DNA of 64,000 bases from Nemertoderma westbladi (taxonomy: Eukaryota > Xenacoelomorpha > Nemertodermatida > Nemertodermatidae), in assembly GCA_032718475.1 (NCBI GenBank), contig JAUCBJ010006289.1, positions 1 through 64,000 of the forward strand, written 5' to 3'. This document shows positions 21,798-34,776 of the stretch, piece by piece. The notes under the pieces are model-generated. The model was not told the DNA's origin. It did no database searches and was given only the letters and a program-made list of their open reading frames with translations. The position numbers and the translations under genes are program-made. Position 1 is the first letter of the stretch. Each line of letters begins with the position of its first letter.

Positions 21798-22463
21798 AAT
21801 GGACAATATGGTACTGTGGATTTATTAGTAATATTCAACTTTTCATACATTTCAGTAAAAATATTACTAGTGAATTCTTTTCCATTATCAGATAGTACCC
21901 TTCTGGATTGTCCAAATATAAAAACCCAAAAATCAAGAAAAATTTCGATAATTGTTTCGGACTGCTTATCCTTAATTGGTGCTGCTACACTATAACGGCT
22001 GAATAAATCAATAACAGGGGACAATGGTATGGAAACTATGGGTCTCATTGGAGGTCTCGAAACCAAATGACAGGAAGAGCATTTTGATATTACATCTTGG
22101 ATAATTTTCTTATCACACTCAATGCCTGATTGAGAGATCATCTTGTGTAATGTGGCAAACCCAGCATGGCCAAACTGTCGGTGTATTTTATCAACTTCAG
22201 CATGAGTAAGGTATGACATTACTGGTTCTTCATTTCTAGATACAAAAATGACTGAATGGCCCCCATGTTCCTTAAGCTCACAATTGTACCCATCAATCAC
22301 TATAATGGACAATATGGTACTGTGGATTTATTAGTAATATTCAACTTTTCATACATTTCAGTAAAAATATTACTAGTGAATTCTTTTCCATTATCAGATA
22401 GTACCCTTCTGGGTTGTCCAAATATAAAAACCCAAAAGTCATGAAAAATTTCGATAATTGTTT
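21798..22463. repeat. 506 bp-spaced duplication within copia integrase
   Basis: 21798-21957 and 22304-22463 are near-identical direct copies (160 bp, a handful of differences) of integrase coding sequence. The second copy stops exactly where Penelope-like sequence starts. This fits a tandem duplication of about 506 bp truncated by, or created with, that insertion. Confidence 0.85.
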
Positions 22464-23450
22464 ATTGTTATTAATTGTTATTAATTGTTTGCATAAACTA
22501 CATGACATTCTGCCCCTTAACGGGTTTCCCAGTGAACTTATCTGGTCCGTCATTCACAGGGTCACCTCAAGACTAGGGGGGCCAGCCTGTCCCAAAATAC
22601 CTTCGGTTGCCAAAAAACCAATCTACTTAGTCCTACCTTACTTAGGCTACATACAAATCAACCACAAACTTAAACTGATTTCTCATGCCTACCCGCAAAT
22701 AGACTTCAAGATAATTTTCAAACCCCACATCAGACTAGGCACCCACTTCCCGTTCAAGGACAGATTTCCAGCCGCGCTGAGACCCGTTGTCTTGTACAAA
22801 TTCAAGTGTGCCAGCTGTAATGCTGTCTACATCGGTAAAACCGAGCGACATTTTAAGACACGAGTCTGTGACCACCTGGGAGTCTCACCAAGAACGGGAA
22901 ATCCTGTGGCCAACCCACAACATTCTGCAATACGGGATCACGCTATAGAGTATGACCACAAATATAATTACAATGATTTTAAAATAATAGGCAAGGCACA
23001 AAGTAATTATGACCTTCTAATTAAAGAAAGCATCACAATTGGCAGACAAAAACCCTCTCACTAAACATCCAAGGCACGTCCTTCCCGTTATTTCTATTTT
23101 AAAGGTGACCCCCGCCCCCCGCCCACCAGCACTACTGCTCTCACACGTACCGGTTCACCTTACTGCTTACATTTTGTACATTTCAGTATTTATCGCATGT
23201 TACAGACTGACGACCTACTTGTTGTTTTGTCTTATTTACACAATTCTAGGATCATAATAACTTTGTTTCATATTTACTACATTAAATAATTAATTATTAC
23301 TTTTTTACAGTATGTTTATTTCGTAAAGTACTTTATATTTTGTTAGTTTACACTGTTTATTTGGCTGATGATGATGAATGTATTTCGTCGAAACGTTGAA
23401 TTAATTGAAATATAATGTTGTTTAGAATCGCAATACTTATTCTATTCTGT
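22464..23450 (+). mobile_element. Penelope-like element, 5'-truncated, with GIY-YIG endonuclease
   Basis: The frame to 23064 contains SRLGGPACPKIPSV, then DRFPAALRPVVLYKFKCASC, NAVYIGKTERHFKTRVCDH (GIY-YIG core), SAIRDHAIEY, DFKIIGKAQSNYDLLIKES and IGRQKPSH. This is the C-terminus of Penelope-like RT proteins, where a GIY-YIG nuclease nicks target DNA. RT domains are absent (5' truncation). It lies opposite in strand to, and inside, the copia relic between protease and integrase blocks. The 3' end carries a hammerhead-like core. Confidence 0.85.
23363..23397 (+). ncRNA. Hammerhead-ribozyme-like core in Penelope 3' end
   Basis: CTGATGA (23365-23371), stem II GATGAA (23373-23378), loop TGTAT, complementary TTCGTC (23384-23389, one G-T wobble), then GAAA (23390-23393) and ACGTT. 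The conserved CUGANGA/GAAA core and stem II fit. Flanking stem I pairing is poor here, so activity is doubtful. Hammerhead motifs in Penelope-like elements are established in the literature. Confidence 0.6.
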
Positions 23451-24724
23451 TTTAAATCACTATAATGTTCTGGGCTATATATATGACTGCATTCAATTTC
23501 AGTAGTGTGTAATGGGATAATAAAAGATTGCAGGGTATAATATCAACAAATATTTTGTAACTCATTTCTCCTAATTGAATTGGAATAATAACACTAAAAA
23601 TAGACCCTTCCCAAATCCTCCTCAGCCTCACAACCTCCTCCAAATAGAAATACTGTATTTGAATAAAGCTGTTCAAAATTTGAAATACTTAGATCAATAT
23701 ATGTTATGTAACTGTATCATATGTATGTATGTACGTTATGTAACTTATGTAGCCATTCTTATCCAGCTACTGTTTTTGTACACCCTGTATCTACAATGAT
23801 AAAGGGAATAGATGGTTCAGCAGGCAACATTTTTTGTACAGCTTGGTAGACTTCCTCATTTTCAGTATCATTAATCAATCCAAGGTCATCAATATCTCCT
23901 GGTTGAGTATGCTCAGTACACTATTTACAATGACTAGACCATGTTGTATTAGGCCTACTTGTACTTTTATGGGGACAAGTATGCATCAAATGAAGGAATG
24001 AATTACACATTTGACACCGTGCACGGTTTTTATGTGGACATCGATCAGCCCAGTGCAAAGTTGATTGACATATCCGACATGGGCCACGAGAGGAATTGTT
24101 AAACTGTTGAGGTGTACCGGTAGGGGTTGAAAAATTCGGTTTGTATTGGCCTACTGCGTTTTTATAACACCTACCTGATTGCATCGACCATAATCCTTCT
24201 TCAGTTTGCTGACATTCCTTAACTTCGTCATCCTGTTCATTTATTCCAGTAAAAGCTGGCTCTGTTAATTATGAGTTTATACATTTTCATCCGGTTGAGG
24301 AGTCTATCAAAATCTGAAATAAATGACTTCATTGACTGGTTTTCCTTTCTCTGCTCAACTTCTTAAATTTTGTAAATGTTTCAAACGCAGCCTTATCTTG
24401 TTCCTGTTTGAAAATATCATCCAAAACAAGAATCAATCTGTCCATTCCATCATCATGTTCGAGTTCATCAATATCAATATCAAGTGCTCATTCTTTTGCC
24501 TTACCTTTCAGACGACCAACTACAGCCAAGGCACATTCCTACTTCCCAAGATCAGTCATCCTCTTCCAAACTTCAACTTCCTTTCGCCAGAATTCATAAT
24601 TTGTGTATTTCGGATCAAATTCGGGTGGATCCTTATAAGATGGTGAATAAATAATTTGTTCCATAAGTTGATCGAGTGGCAACACCACCAACAGCACCAG
24701 CACCATCTGCAGGATCTTCTCCAT

Positions 24725-27249
24725 CCGACTCCGACCCAGAATTAATCATAGGCCTAGTTGGTTTGTTATTAAGTGAAACGTACCGGTACCAGGAATCAGC
24801 CTACTGGCCTAGAGCAGTAGTCAGGTAGTAGTGGTGTTAGTTTCAGACTGACTATTAAAAGCAACCATGCTCTGCTACCATTGTTGTACTATTGGACAAT
24901 GTACCATTGTTGTTTCATTAGTTACACATTGAAATAGTTATATTAATATCAGCTCAGATGTCAATATATTGCAATACCGTATAATATGAATTTACAATCA
25001 TTACAAATACGTTTAACAATATCAGTTCAAAATATTTGTTAGTGGTTATCAGTTCAATATAGGACCAGAATCTAGTAATGGACGAAGGGATCAGCCCACT
25101 CCAATAGGTACCTATAAATATCTGAAAGTACAACAGCAGTACTGGAAGGTACAAACTACATTATGGACAAACCATATTTTATTTATATATATATATAAAA
25201 GTACGGAGGTTTTCATGGTTCCGGTTAGGCGGCCTATGGCCTACAGCAAATCTGTATAGTCAGTGAGTTTGCAAAAAGTATATATGTGATATAAACTATA
25301 TATGTGAGAAATATAACAGAGTATGTGAAAATAATATGTGACAGTTATCATAGTTCTTATATCATATCTTATAACATATATCATAGTTCACCTCGCCTAT
25401 GATGATTAGTGGTTATGATTTTACTCACGTTTAATGTTTTCTTCATGGAATAGCTAGTGAGTTTCCAGGTCTATGCACCAATGACATGGAAATGTGATTA
25501 ACTTGTTCTAGAAAGTTGATATAGTCATAGTTTCTTATACAGTGTGTTGAATTGTCCATTTAATGGCGATTGGCATGGTAAAAGAAGAAAGACACAAACA
25601 AAACATACAATTTGTATTTGACAATGAGTGCATTCATGCGGATTTGTATGTGTCATGGAAAAGATAAGAAAAACATCCAGAAAGATGACGTAAAGCTCAT
25701 TTGTTTCATTCAATATAAATGAAAAATTTGAAATCAGAGGACTGATAATTGCGGGTTAGAGGTAGAGCTTCGAATAAATTCGTTTTACATGCAGTCAAAG
25801 GAAGATATCATAATGATTGCATGAAAACCTTTACAAGTTCAAAAAATATTGTATATCATCAGTAGTTACAGATAAGTCATTAATAAAGGACCACGATTTT
25901 GATTTAGTAGTTACCTACTAAGATGATAATAAAGAAAACATTTGGAAATTGACAGAAATATATTATTGGTATTAGGAATTGGGAGAAACGAATCATTCAC
26001 ATAGTTAAAATATAAACCTTGATAAAATCTTTAGAAACTCATTAATTTTAAATCCAGCTGATCTTAACTATATGATGATTGCATTGACTGTAGCTCAGAG
26101 GTGCACAAAAGCTGCAGAACAAGAATACACAGTATTTACTGTAAATATATTTACTGTAAAAATTGCTTTAAATGTCATTTGGTATTATCCTGATCAGTAA
26201 CAATGTTGTACTTGATTGAGGGAGGGGGGGGGGGGGGGTGGTAATGAGTTTCATTGGATCCATTAATCCATAGCATGTTTAATGGATGAAAGTACTATCA
26301 TGTGTATTTAGCAGTGTTTCAAAGGTGTTATCTGAGAAAAAGTTTCCACAGAACATGCATAAGCTATGCACATTTTTGCAGAAGTGCTTCATCTATAAAT
26401 ATTATATCCAATTACTTTATAACTATATCCGGAAATGTGAGCTATGGGTGGATGTATTCCTAGTATTCACATGATGTGTTTGTGTGGGCAGAATGGGAGG
26501 CTGATTTGTACTTGCACTTGGAAGCGATTCATGTTATGATTCCATATTTTTTGCAGCTGCGCACATTAACTGCGCACAATATTGTTCATATTTCCTGAAA
26601 TTTAGAATTTACCTAAGTTTTGAAGTTTGTAAAAGGTGAGCATGTCATGAGACATAAACAAGGCTGAAGGTATGAAATTGTATTTGGTCTGATAATTTCA
26701 TTGAAACAACGTTCAAGAGGTATGGCAAGAGTAGGGATGTATTATTGGTATTACCTTAAAACCTGAGGCATTCCAAAACATGGTCACTCTCATTACATAC
26801 CACTGATTCACATGAATAACCTTATTGATAAAGAATAATTTAACACTAGGGTTAACAGTGACAATATTGATAGGAATTCATTAAGGGGGGGGGGGGGGGG
26901 GGGGGGGTTGACTAATTCCAAAAAAAATAGATTTTTCAATTTCAATCAGATTTAGATCTGAATTTTATGAGGATTTCAAAACATTAAACCGTTTGTAAAT
27001 AGGTAATGTAGTTCAAAAGTTGTAACCGATCATGTGAACCTTACTCTGAAAATGTCTGTAGATTTTTCCATTTTTTCCCGAACATTATCCATATTTTCAC
27101 TGTGATTATAACTGAGAATTAGTCATTTCTTTTGTATTTTTAATTAGGAGGGAAATTCAAATTACAAATGAAAGTAAAATTAAACCATAATTGTTATAAG
27201 CTATATAAGGACTGTACATCAGTAGGCTTACCAGTACTGTTTTCTGCAA
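24725..27249. other. Unassigned AT-rich stretch
   Basis: No supported gene. Includes a (TA)n run near 25184 and G tracts at 26224-26238 and 26885-26907. Confidence 0.45.
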
Positions 27250-29030
27250 GAAATGCTGATAAAGCATGATAAGCATGATAAACGAAAACGGGCTGGTTTT
27301 ATTGGAAAACGATTTAGAGAACGTTGTAAAAATATTTCTAAAAGAAAGAAAACCAACAGAGATATCAACCAATTTCCAGGTTTTACCTACACAAGGGAAT
27401 TTCGGTGGATATACATTTATGTCACAGCAAAGCCTTATTAATAGAGTGTCACAATAGTTGTCGTGCAACTGATGTCTGTTTCTCAAACATGTAGTGAATA
27501 TTCTACCACATGTCAAGCAGTTTGCAAATCTTGCAGCTGGACGAAAACTGTAAAGACTAGTTCGGAAGTGTCGCAGGAATGCAGTCCAGTTGTTTGAGTT
27601 CCACATTCTTCAGATATAAACCTCCGGTCCGTGTTGGCTTGGCTGTCTGTTGGGATAACTCAAGGGCGGGCAAAACGTTTCCGCTGGTAATGAGTTTGCC
27701 TTCACCAGTTGGTAAGCGACCATGGATGAAACATGTGAAAAATATTTCTGAGGTGCCTGTTGATATAGGATGTGCCAATGTTAGTAACTGTGCTATTATG
27801 GAGAAGAGTCGAAATATCACTGTTTCATTTGATGGAACTTGGATACGATGTGGGCATCAATATCTTTATGTGGCTGCTTTCATAATTTCTGAAGAAACTG
27901 GTTATGTTCTCGACATTGATGTTTGTTCTAAGTATTGTAATGTAAAGTAAAGTACAGTGTAAAGTAAAGTTCCAGAATACCATATACTGGAACTGTTGTT
28001 GAAAATACCGGTACTGACCAAACTTTGTTATCAGAAAATATGGAGCTATCCAGAGATTCGAGTGAATCTGATGTGATTGATACAGATGGTTGGTTCATCT
28101 GATAATACGAAGGACCATGACTGGAATAAACTTCCATGGAACCAGTGGTTCAATGGAACCGCATCTTGCAGTAAAACTTTTCCAACGATAAAAAATAATA
28201 ATTTGATATATTCTCAGGTAATCTCTGATGGTGATAGTAGTGTTGTAAACAGTGTCCAAGACTCTGATCAATATGCAGCCGAAAAAGTTACTATTGAAAA
28301 ACTGGAGTGTCTAAATCATGTTGCGAAACGAGTTTATGCAGAATTGACTAAGATTTGCAATGCCAATAAACTTGGTGGTAAAGGTGGGTTGACGCTCGTT
28401 AGATGCAAAAAGATGCAATCCTACTATCGCAATACTATAGTGAGCAACATAAAAGGAGTAAATCTTCAGGAAATATCTACTAATAAAAAATAAAATTAAT
28501 CTCAATGATACGAAAGGAAATAGCAGCCGTTCATCACTACTGTAACTATGATAAGTATGTTAAAAAAACAACATCATAACTGTCCCGCAGGAAAGTGGTG
28601 TAAATATAAAAACGGGAATAGCACATATAAGGCGCCTACTATGCTAAAACCATGTGACTTGAAATTTATACTCCCATGATATCAACAGCTTACAACAGAT
28701 GAGCTAATAACTCGCTGTATACCTGGGTCAACACAAAATAGAAATGAATCTCTTCATTCATGGCTCTGGACCGGATGTACAAAGGATAAATTCATCGGTT
28801 TGGATACACTCAAGTTCGATGTTGCCTACACAGTATTGGAACACAACCGCGGTTCATCAGCTGAACAATTAATTCTGAGGAAACTTGAACTTGAAGAAGA
28901 CACTGGTACCATGTCTTAACACATAGCTAAGAAGAATATAAAGATAATGTGGAAGAGTGGTGCTGCTAAACTATCTTCCAAAATTGGGGTGAAGGTGGAT
29001 AAATCTAATTATGAATTTGGAGGATTTTAA
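27250..29030 (+). pseudogene. Decayed Mutator-like DDE transposase, copy 2
   Basis: Collinear with the family of the 950-2015 relic: basic N-terminus KRKRAGFIGKRFRERCKN (27285), a short block AGKTFPLVMSLPSPVGK (27670), first catalytic region ITVSFDGTWIRCG with LYVAAFIISEETGYVLDI (27820-27920), NQWFNGTASCSKTF, second Asp region SQVISDGDSSVVN (28215), IEKLECLNHVAKRVYAEL (28295-28350), MQSYYRNTIVSNIKG (28410), and the C-terminal region IPGSTQNRNESLHSWLWTG with FIGLDTLKFDVAYTVLEHN (28715-28850), ending YEFGGF stop near 29030. Stops and frameshifts occur between blocks. Better preserved at the N-terminus than copy 1 and clearly divergent from it in sequence, so the two are separate old insertions. 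Confidence 0.75.
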
Positions 29031-30050
29031 AATATTGTATTATATGATTATTTTTCTTCATGCAATATATAAACTATTATGATATATATTACAGAATATA
29101 TATCTTAATAAATACATATCTGTAATATAACATAATATGTAGTATTACAATTCGTGAATAAATTTATATTCCAGTATTAACTGGAAATTGTTGTCCAAGC
29201 TTTGTCCGGAATTCCAGTTACAGTGAGTTCAACCTTAGAGTTTGTGTGGTGCCATACCAAAAATAGATTTAACAGGGGGGGATTTGGGTTGCCTCTACTG
29301 TATAGTTTCACATTAAAGCGGAATAGGAAGCTTCACTCAACCTACCAATGAATGGGGTGGTCTGTGTTCGCATCAAAGAGGACAGTAGGTCGGAACCAAT
29401 TTATAGCGAAGCTTGGCCTGATAAAAATTATTGTAATTGGCAATGGTGGACCTGGACCGTACGTGAAAGCTTTGACCAAACACAAGATACAAAGGAATGA
29501 CCAATCCACCAACTCGATTAGACCATTGACTCGTGCGACTACATCTAGAAGTTATTGGGTCTTGGATTAACGATAACATATTGGATGATCTTACCGAAAT
29601 GGATATTCCCGGTGGAGAGACTTCTGAAAGTTCTGTTGGAACTAGCAGCACCAAATTATTATTGGTTACTAGGCCTACAAACTAACGCTTACTGAAATAC
29701 TTTAGAGATTTACCCTTTCACATATGATATCCAATTCATATTTAAAGGGATCCATATCTTCAAACTAAGTTTCTTAATTTTCAGTTTCTTTCCATCCGAT
29801 TTTATGGCTATAGTGTGTAGTGTGTACTATAAATAGAGAAAGATTGATATAATAACAATTACATAATAATTGTTGTTACTCATCTAATAATCACTCACCA
29901 TTTTTATTAAAACTTATACCCTTAGATGTTCTATGTACTGTACTCTGCTGTGTGTAGATAGCTAGATTCGGTTATAAAAGGTCACGGATTATACATTTTC
30001 ATCCTTATCACTTTCGGACACTCATTTAACTCTGCTGTTTCATTACATCC
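29031..30050. other. Unassigned stretch, possible LINE 5' UTR at the end
   Basis: A short frame near 29570-29690 (DLTEMDIPGGETSESSVGTS) is Ser/Glu-rich but unrecognised. The last 100 bp directly precede the LINE frame and are probably its 5' UTR. Confidence 0.35.
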
Positions 30051-31388
30051 ATGTCTCAGATTTCACTCTCTTCTGTGTCTCCTTCCTGTTGGGTATACTA
30101 TACAGACTTAGACAGACGGGATCACGCTTTTAGTTGCACACTGTGCAAAAATTATTTTCATTTCCAATATTATTTTCAAAACTTTTTGGATCTAAACGGA
30201 TTCTTGGACGCAAAACAATGTAATGAGTTATGGTCCTGATATTGCAGTAAAAATATTTTTCCATTATTAGTGGAGTATCAGACGCTGATGAAGATATTTT
30301 TGATAGTAACATAGGGGAATCAGTCTTTTGTGATTCAGACAATACAATTTTTGCCGATATAGACCCAGATTGTAATATAATTTATCCGTCTGTTGATGGT
30401 GGTTATTATGATTTATATTCTATTAATAATAAATTTCACAAAGAATCTATAACCAACGCAAGAGACATCAATTTTTCATTCAAATTGTAGGAGTCTTTCA
30501 AAAAAACTTTAGTGCAATAAATGAAATCTTATCTGGCGTTAATCACACATATACTTTATTAGCTTTTACTGAACTATTTTTAATAAATGACAGTAGCACA
30601 AATCTCCTAGGTTCCGAAAGTTATAATGCACCAGTAGTTGATTTTAAAATAATACAACATCGGGTAAAGAAGGGGCTGCGATTTACGTTAAAGATGGACT
30701 GGTTTATACTGAGAGAACAGACCTTAAGTTAAACGTTACAGGAGGAGTCGAAAGTGTATGGATGGATTGAGGTCCCAAAAATAAATTTATCATAATTTAA
30801 TTTGTCATAATCTAATTTATCAAATAAACTAATTGTTGGCTGTATTTATAGACCTGGTTCGGTAGATTACGAGACATTTGTCAGTGCACTTGAATCCAAA
30901 ATTGGCGACTTAAATAATGAGAAATGTGACGTTATTATATGTGGCGATATGAACATTGATCTCACTAACCAGACTGAATACATTAGGAAATATTTAAACA
31001 TGCTATCAGCTAGTGGCTATAAACAGCATATAAAAAACCGACACATATTTAAAAATTATAAAACACTAATAGACCATTTTAGAAACAATGTATACGATAG
31101 AGTAGTAGATAGTGGGACTTTTCTAACTGAGGTTGGTACAGCGGATCACTTCACTTACCAATCTTTGGAATTCTGAAAGATGTTGGCAATTACTTCACCA
31201 TAGAAAAAACGTTTTATTTTTAACTTTAGCGACTTTAATGAATTTCACTTTTTGCATGATTTAGCCAATCCGTGTATTTGGACATATAACACCCGTATAA
31301 CACCCATCCATATAACACCGCAACAATGTCCCCCAAAATCAAAAATGTGAGGTTTTTTTTATAGGGACTTACAAAAAATATGCAATGC

Positions 31389-32703
31389 TTAACCCTATTA
31401 GTACCGGGCTATAAAATGTTGCACAAATACTGGGATGGGTCATTTGACCCATCCCTCTAAAATCTACAAATTTTAACAAAAACGTTTGATTTTTTGTTTG
31501 TACATAGATCTCACTAGTCCAAATAAGACCGAAAAAAAAATTTCGAAAAAAAGTACTGGGGTAGTTATTTTGCTGCAGCAAAATTACAAGTAGTGAACAA
31601 TTTTCATAAAATTTGAAAGTTATAATTTTCGGCTAATTGTTTTTCACATATACAATACAGGTTCTCTCGGGCGCAAAATCCATTGGAAAGTGTTTAAAAA
31701 TGATCTGATTACTATAAATTGCTGTCTTAGTCCTCACTTAGGCAAAAAATTAAGGAAAAATCAAGTAACCAGCACTTTTCAGTTTGAACAGAAAATTTTT
31801 AATTCATTTTTAATGCTATAAATTCATATTTTTAGGTTTTCTGGGGCGCAGATTCTAATGAAATACATTTCTAATTTGCATTTGCCAGATCATTGCTAAT
31901 TGTATTTTTCGGTGTAATACGGCAAATTTTGGTGCTAGCACAAATTTCGTACCCATCACCAAAAAGTATAAGTTTGATATGTCCAGTGCGGTTTTTATTG
32001 ATTCCATCGGATTCAGGACCCCTATAAACCGGTATAAGGCAAAAAAAAAGATGATACTATCGATTGATCAATTTGCTTATTTTCAAAAATTTGTTACTGT
32101 GACAACAATTTTACCCAAATTTTGCACCCACTTCCGAAAAATACAAGTTTGAGATGTCTAGTGTTGAATAGATTTTCAAAATTTCGTGTTAGCACCAAAT
32201 TTTGCACACCGCGCTAAAAAATACAAGTTTGATACTCCTGGTGCAACTCGTATATATTCCATCGAAATCAGAGCCCCAAAAAACCCTATTGCTAAAAACA
32301 GGTTCAAACAATCAATTTACACATTTGACATATTTCACATAATTGAAAATTGCCACCCACCGAAAAAAACAAGTTTGAAATTTGTAAATTTTTTAGATGA
32401 ATTCCATCTAATTGCAAACACCAAAAAACCGATGTAAATCAAAAATAGAGATGATACAAATCATATTTAATGAAATGTAATTTTCAAAAAACGCCTCAAA
32501 AAAATTGCCAAAAGTAGGGTTAAAAATTCCCAATATTTTTGAAAACTGTTTTCAATATTAGGAAGACAATAGATTTTTAGGAAAAGTCACAAAATTTCAG
32601 ATTCCCCACTGCGTTTCTTTCAGAGTTATAACAAAAAAACCACGGGGTGGGGGTCATATTGACCGCCCCCAACCCCCCACCCACGGGGGGTTAATAAGGT
32701 TAA
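31389..32703. mobile_element. piggyBac-like non-autonomous element with modular interior
   Basis: Bounded by TTAA at both ends (31389-31392 and 32700-32703) with short inverted termini CCCTATTAGTACC and TAATAAGG (complement CCTTATTAACC). No transposase. Near both ends sits a GGGTCAT...GACC motif (about 31436 and 32651). The interior repeats a diverged unit several times: AAAAAGTATAAGTTTGATAT (31960), AAAAATACAAGTTTGAGATG (32136), AAAAATACAAGTTTGATACT (32217), AAAAACAAGTTTGAAATT (32364). It lies inside the LINE between endonuclease and RT. Confidence 0.7.
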
Positions 32704-34424
32704 TGCACATGTGAAATTGAAAGAATTCACCATTAATTCAAAACCCAAAATCAAATATCAAAAAACCAAAAATTCAAAAGGGAAGCAGAGTGTCAATATT
32801 AAGATAATGCGTTTGCCACTTGTGGCAACGAACATGTGAAGGACCTGTAAAATTATTATTATGGCAATAGCTAAAAATAAATCACGAAATTCCCCCAAGT
32901 GTATGTATGCGTCTTACTGAAAATAACAATAAAGTGATCACTGATAACCCTGGAACAATTGCATACAGATTTAACAATTTTTTTTCTACAATCGCTCCAA
33001 ATTTTGTTTCAAAGCTGCCACCGTGTAAAAAATGTCCTGTAAAGTTAATTAAGAGTATTAAATCACCAGTTGAATCCTTTGCTTTAATTGAAACATCTCC
33101 AGTTGAAGTCGAGTATCATTTGCGGCAATTACATGAGTCTATTATATCCACAAATGATACTTTTCCTCCAAATCTTGTAAAATTAGGGGCCAATTTATAA
33201 TATAATTTTACTTATGTGACTTAATTAATCAGACGTGGTGGTCTGGTAAGTTCCCGGATTATCTTAAGCAGGCCAGGGTAACACCAATTTACAAAGCTGA
33301 TGGCCCTTTGGAGCCGAGCAATTTCCATCTGATATCTGTCCTTCCGATCTTTAGTAAGATTTATGAGAAAATACTTCATGGCCAGCTAGCCTCTTTTACT
33401 TCGCAAAATAATATTTTTACTAATCATCAATTTGGTTTTAGAAAAAACATGAGTACTTTTCATGCGTTACTAACAGTAACAGATCAAATTAGTGATGCCA
33501 TCATCGACAACGGTGAGTCAGTCTGAGCTGTACATATGGATATAAGTAAGTATTAGGATATGGTATTTGATAGGATTGACCATGGCGCGCCATGGTCGTT
33601 CTGTTGGATAAATTACATTTAAATGGTGTAAGAGGTAAACCTCTTGACCTCATAAAAGATTATTTAACTAACGGAACTCTAACTCGGAACGGAACTAACG
33701 GATTTAAATTGGACATTGTTACTATAACATCAGGGGTACCCCGAGGTAGCTTTGCTAGGCCCTTTATTGTTTTTGCTTTATGTTAATGACCTACCATATG
33801 TTACGAAAATGGGGTCAACATTATTTGCTGATGACACTAGTTTTATTGCCCGACATAAGGTTCCCGATATTATTTTCAATGAAACAAATTATGAATTATC
33901 TAAGATCCAAGAATGGTTGTACTAACAAATTAACACTAAATGTAGAAAAAAACTGAATATATCAATTTTTCAAATCGCAGCTCCCCAAATTATATTCATG
34001 TAGGAAACAGCCAGCTTAACAAGGTTAAAAAAATAAAGTATTTAAGGATTATAATAGATGAAAAAATGTCATGGAAAGCGCCTAGTGAAATAAAATTTCA
34101 AAGTTGTCTGGAATTTTTTATAAACTAACTATTATAAAGTTGCTGTACTACTCTTTAATTAATCCTTAAATACAATATTGCCTGATAGTCTGGGGACGCG
34201 CACGAAAAAGTCATATAAAGAAAGTCCAGGTTAAAGTACATAAAATACTCTGGTGTATTACATATACTGATAAAGAGAGTCATTCTTTCCTGATTTATAA
34301 GAAATTAAATATTCTACCCACACTGCATCTTTACCGACTTCAATTAGGAATGTTTATGCACTCTGTATTTTACAAATACGATAGGACAGAACTTTTTGCC
34401 ACTATTTTTTATATACATGTCTAT

Positions 34425-34478
34425 GTTTTTTCTGGCCGATCGTGTCCCATAATGGGACACAATCGGCCAGAAAAAAAC
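34425..34478. repeat. Near-perfect 54 bp palindrome inside LINE
   Basis: Left arm ...TTTTTTCTGGCCGATCGTGT CCCAT pairs with right arm ATGGGACACAATCGGCCAGA AAAAAA; one mismatch in about 25 bp and practically no loop. It interrupts the LINE C-terminal reading and looks like a minimal inverted-repeat insertion. Confidence 0.9.
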
Positions 34479-34716
34479 ATTTTTTGTGGCACAGAAAAAT
34501 ATGTTTGTCAGACAGGCATCACTGGCATATATAGCAGTGGCATTCTATGGAACAAACTACCTCAAAATATAGTTGAAATAAAGTGAAAAACCGTATTTAA
34601 ACGCAAATTGCAAGATAAATTATTTAGGCATGAAAATCCAATTTACCTTGCTGTTTAAAATGAGTTTTCACGTTACAAACATTTATATTTTTATAACTAT
34701 TTATATATATACATAA

Positions 34717-34776
34717 GGTTCATTCTACAAGAAAAATATTTTGACAAAATTTGGCTAATTTTTTGTAGAATGAACC
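34717..34776. repeat. Short hairpin element
   Basis: GGTTCATTCTACAAGAAAAA (34717) and AATTTTTTGTAGAATGAACC (34757-34776) form a 19-20 bp stem around a 20 bp AT loop, flanked by TATATA-type sequence; MITE-like. Confidence 0.8.

Larger units (their letters stand above)
21620..24724 (-). pseudogene. Ty1/copia-like retrotransposon gag-PR-IN relic
   Basis: Minus-strand blocks in copia order: gag (24650-24300: PPEFDPKYTNYEFWRKEVEV with WKRMTDLGK, ALAVVGRLKGKAKE, DDGMDRLILVLDDIFKQEQD); two CCHC knuckles (24085-23960: CRICQSTLHWADRC and CQMCNSFLHLMHTC); protease IIVDTGCTKTVAG (about 23790) and its tail (IFVDIIPCNLLLSHYTLLKL, about 23540); then GAG-pre-integrase HRQFGHAGFATLHKM with CSSC, and integrase IDLFSRYSVAAPI, LSDNGKEFTS, CPFSNGIVE (22220-21776), continuing out of frame as AKNSWPDADGYSPHHI to 21620. 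The segment with the first integrase Asp is deleted (IPLSPVIDLF). No RT lies between PR and IN, which favours copia over gypsy; RT/RNase H are lost. Stops and frameshifts are frequent. A Penelope-like element interrupts it. Confidence 0.72.
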
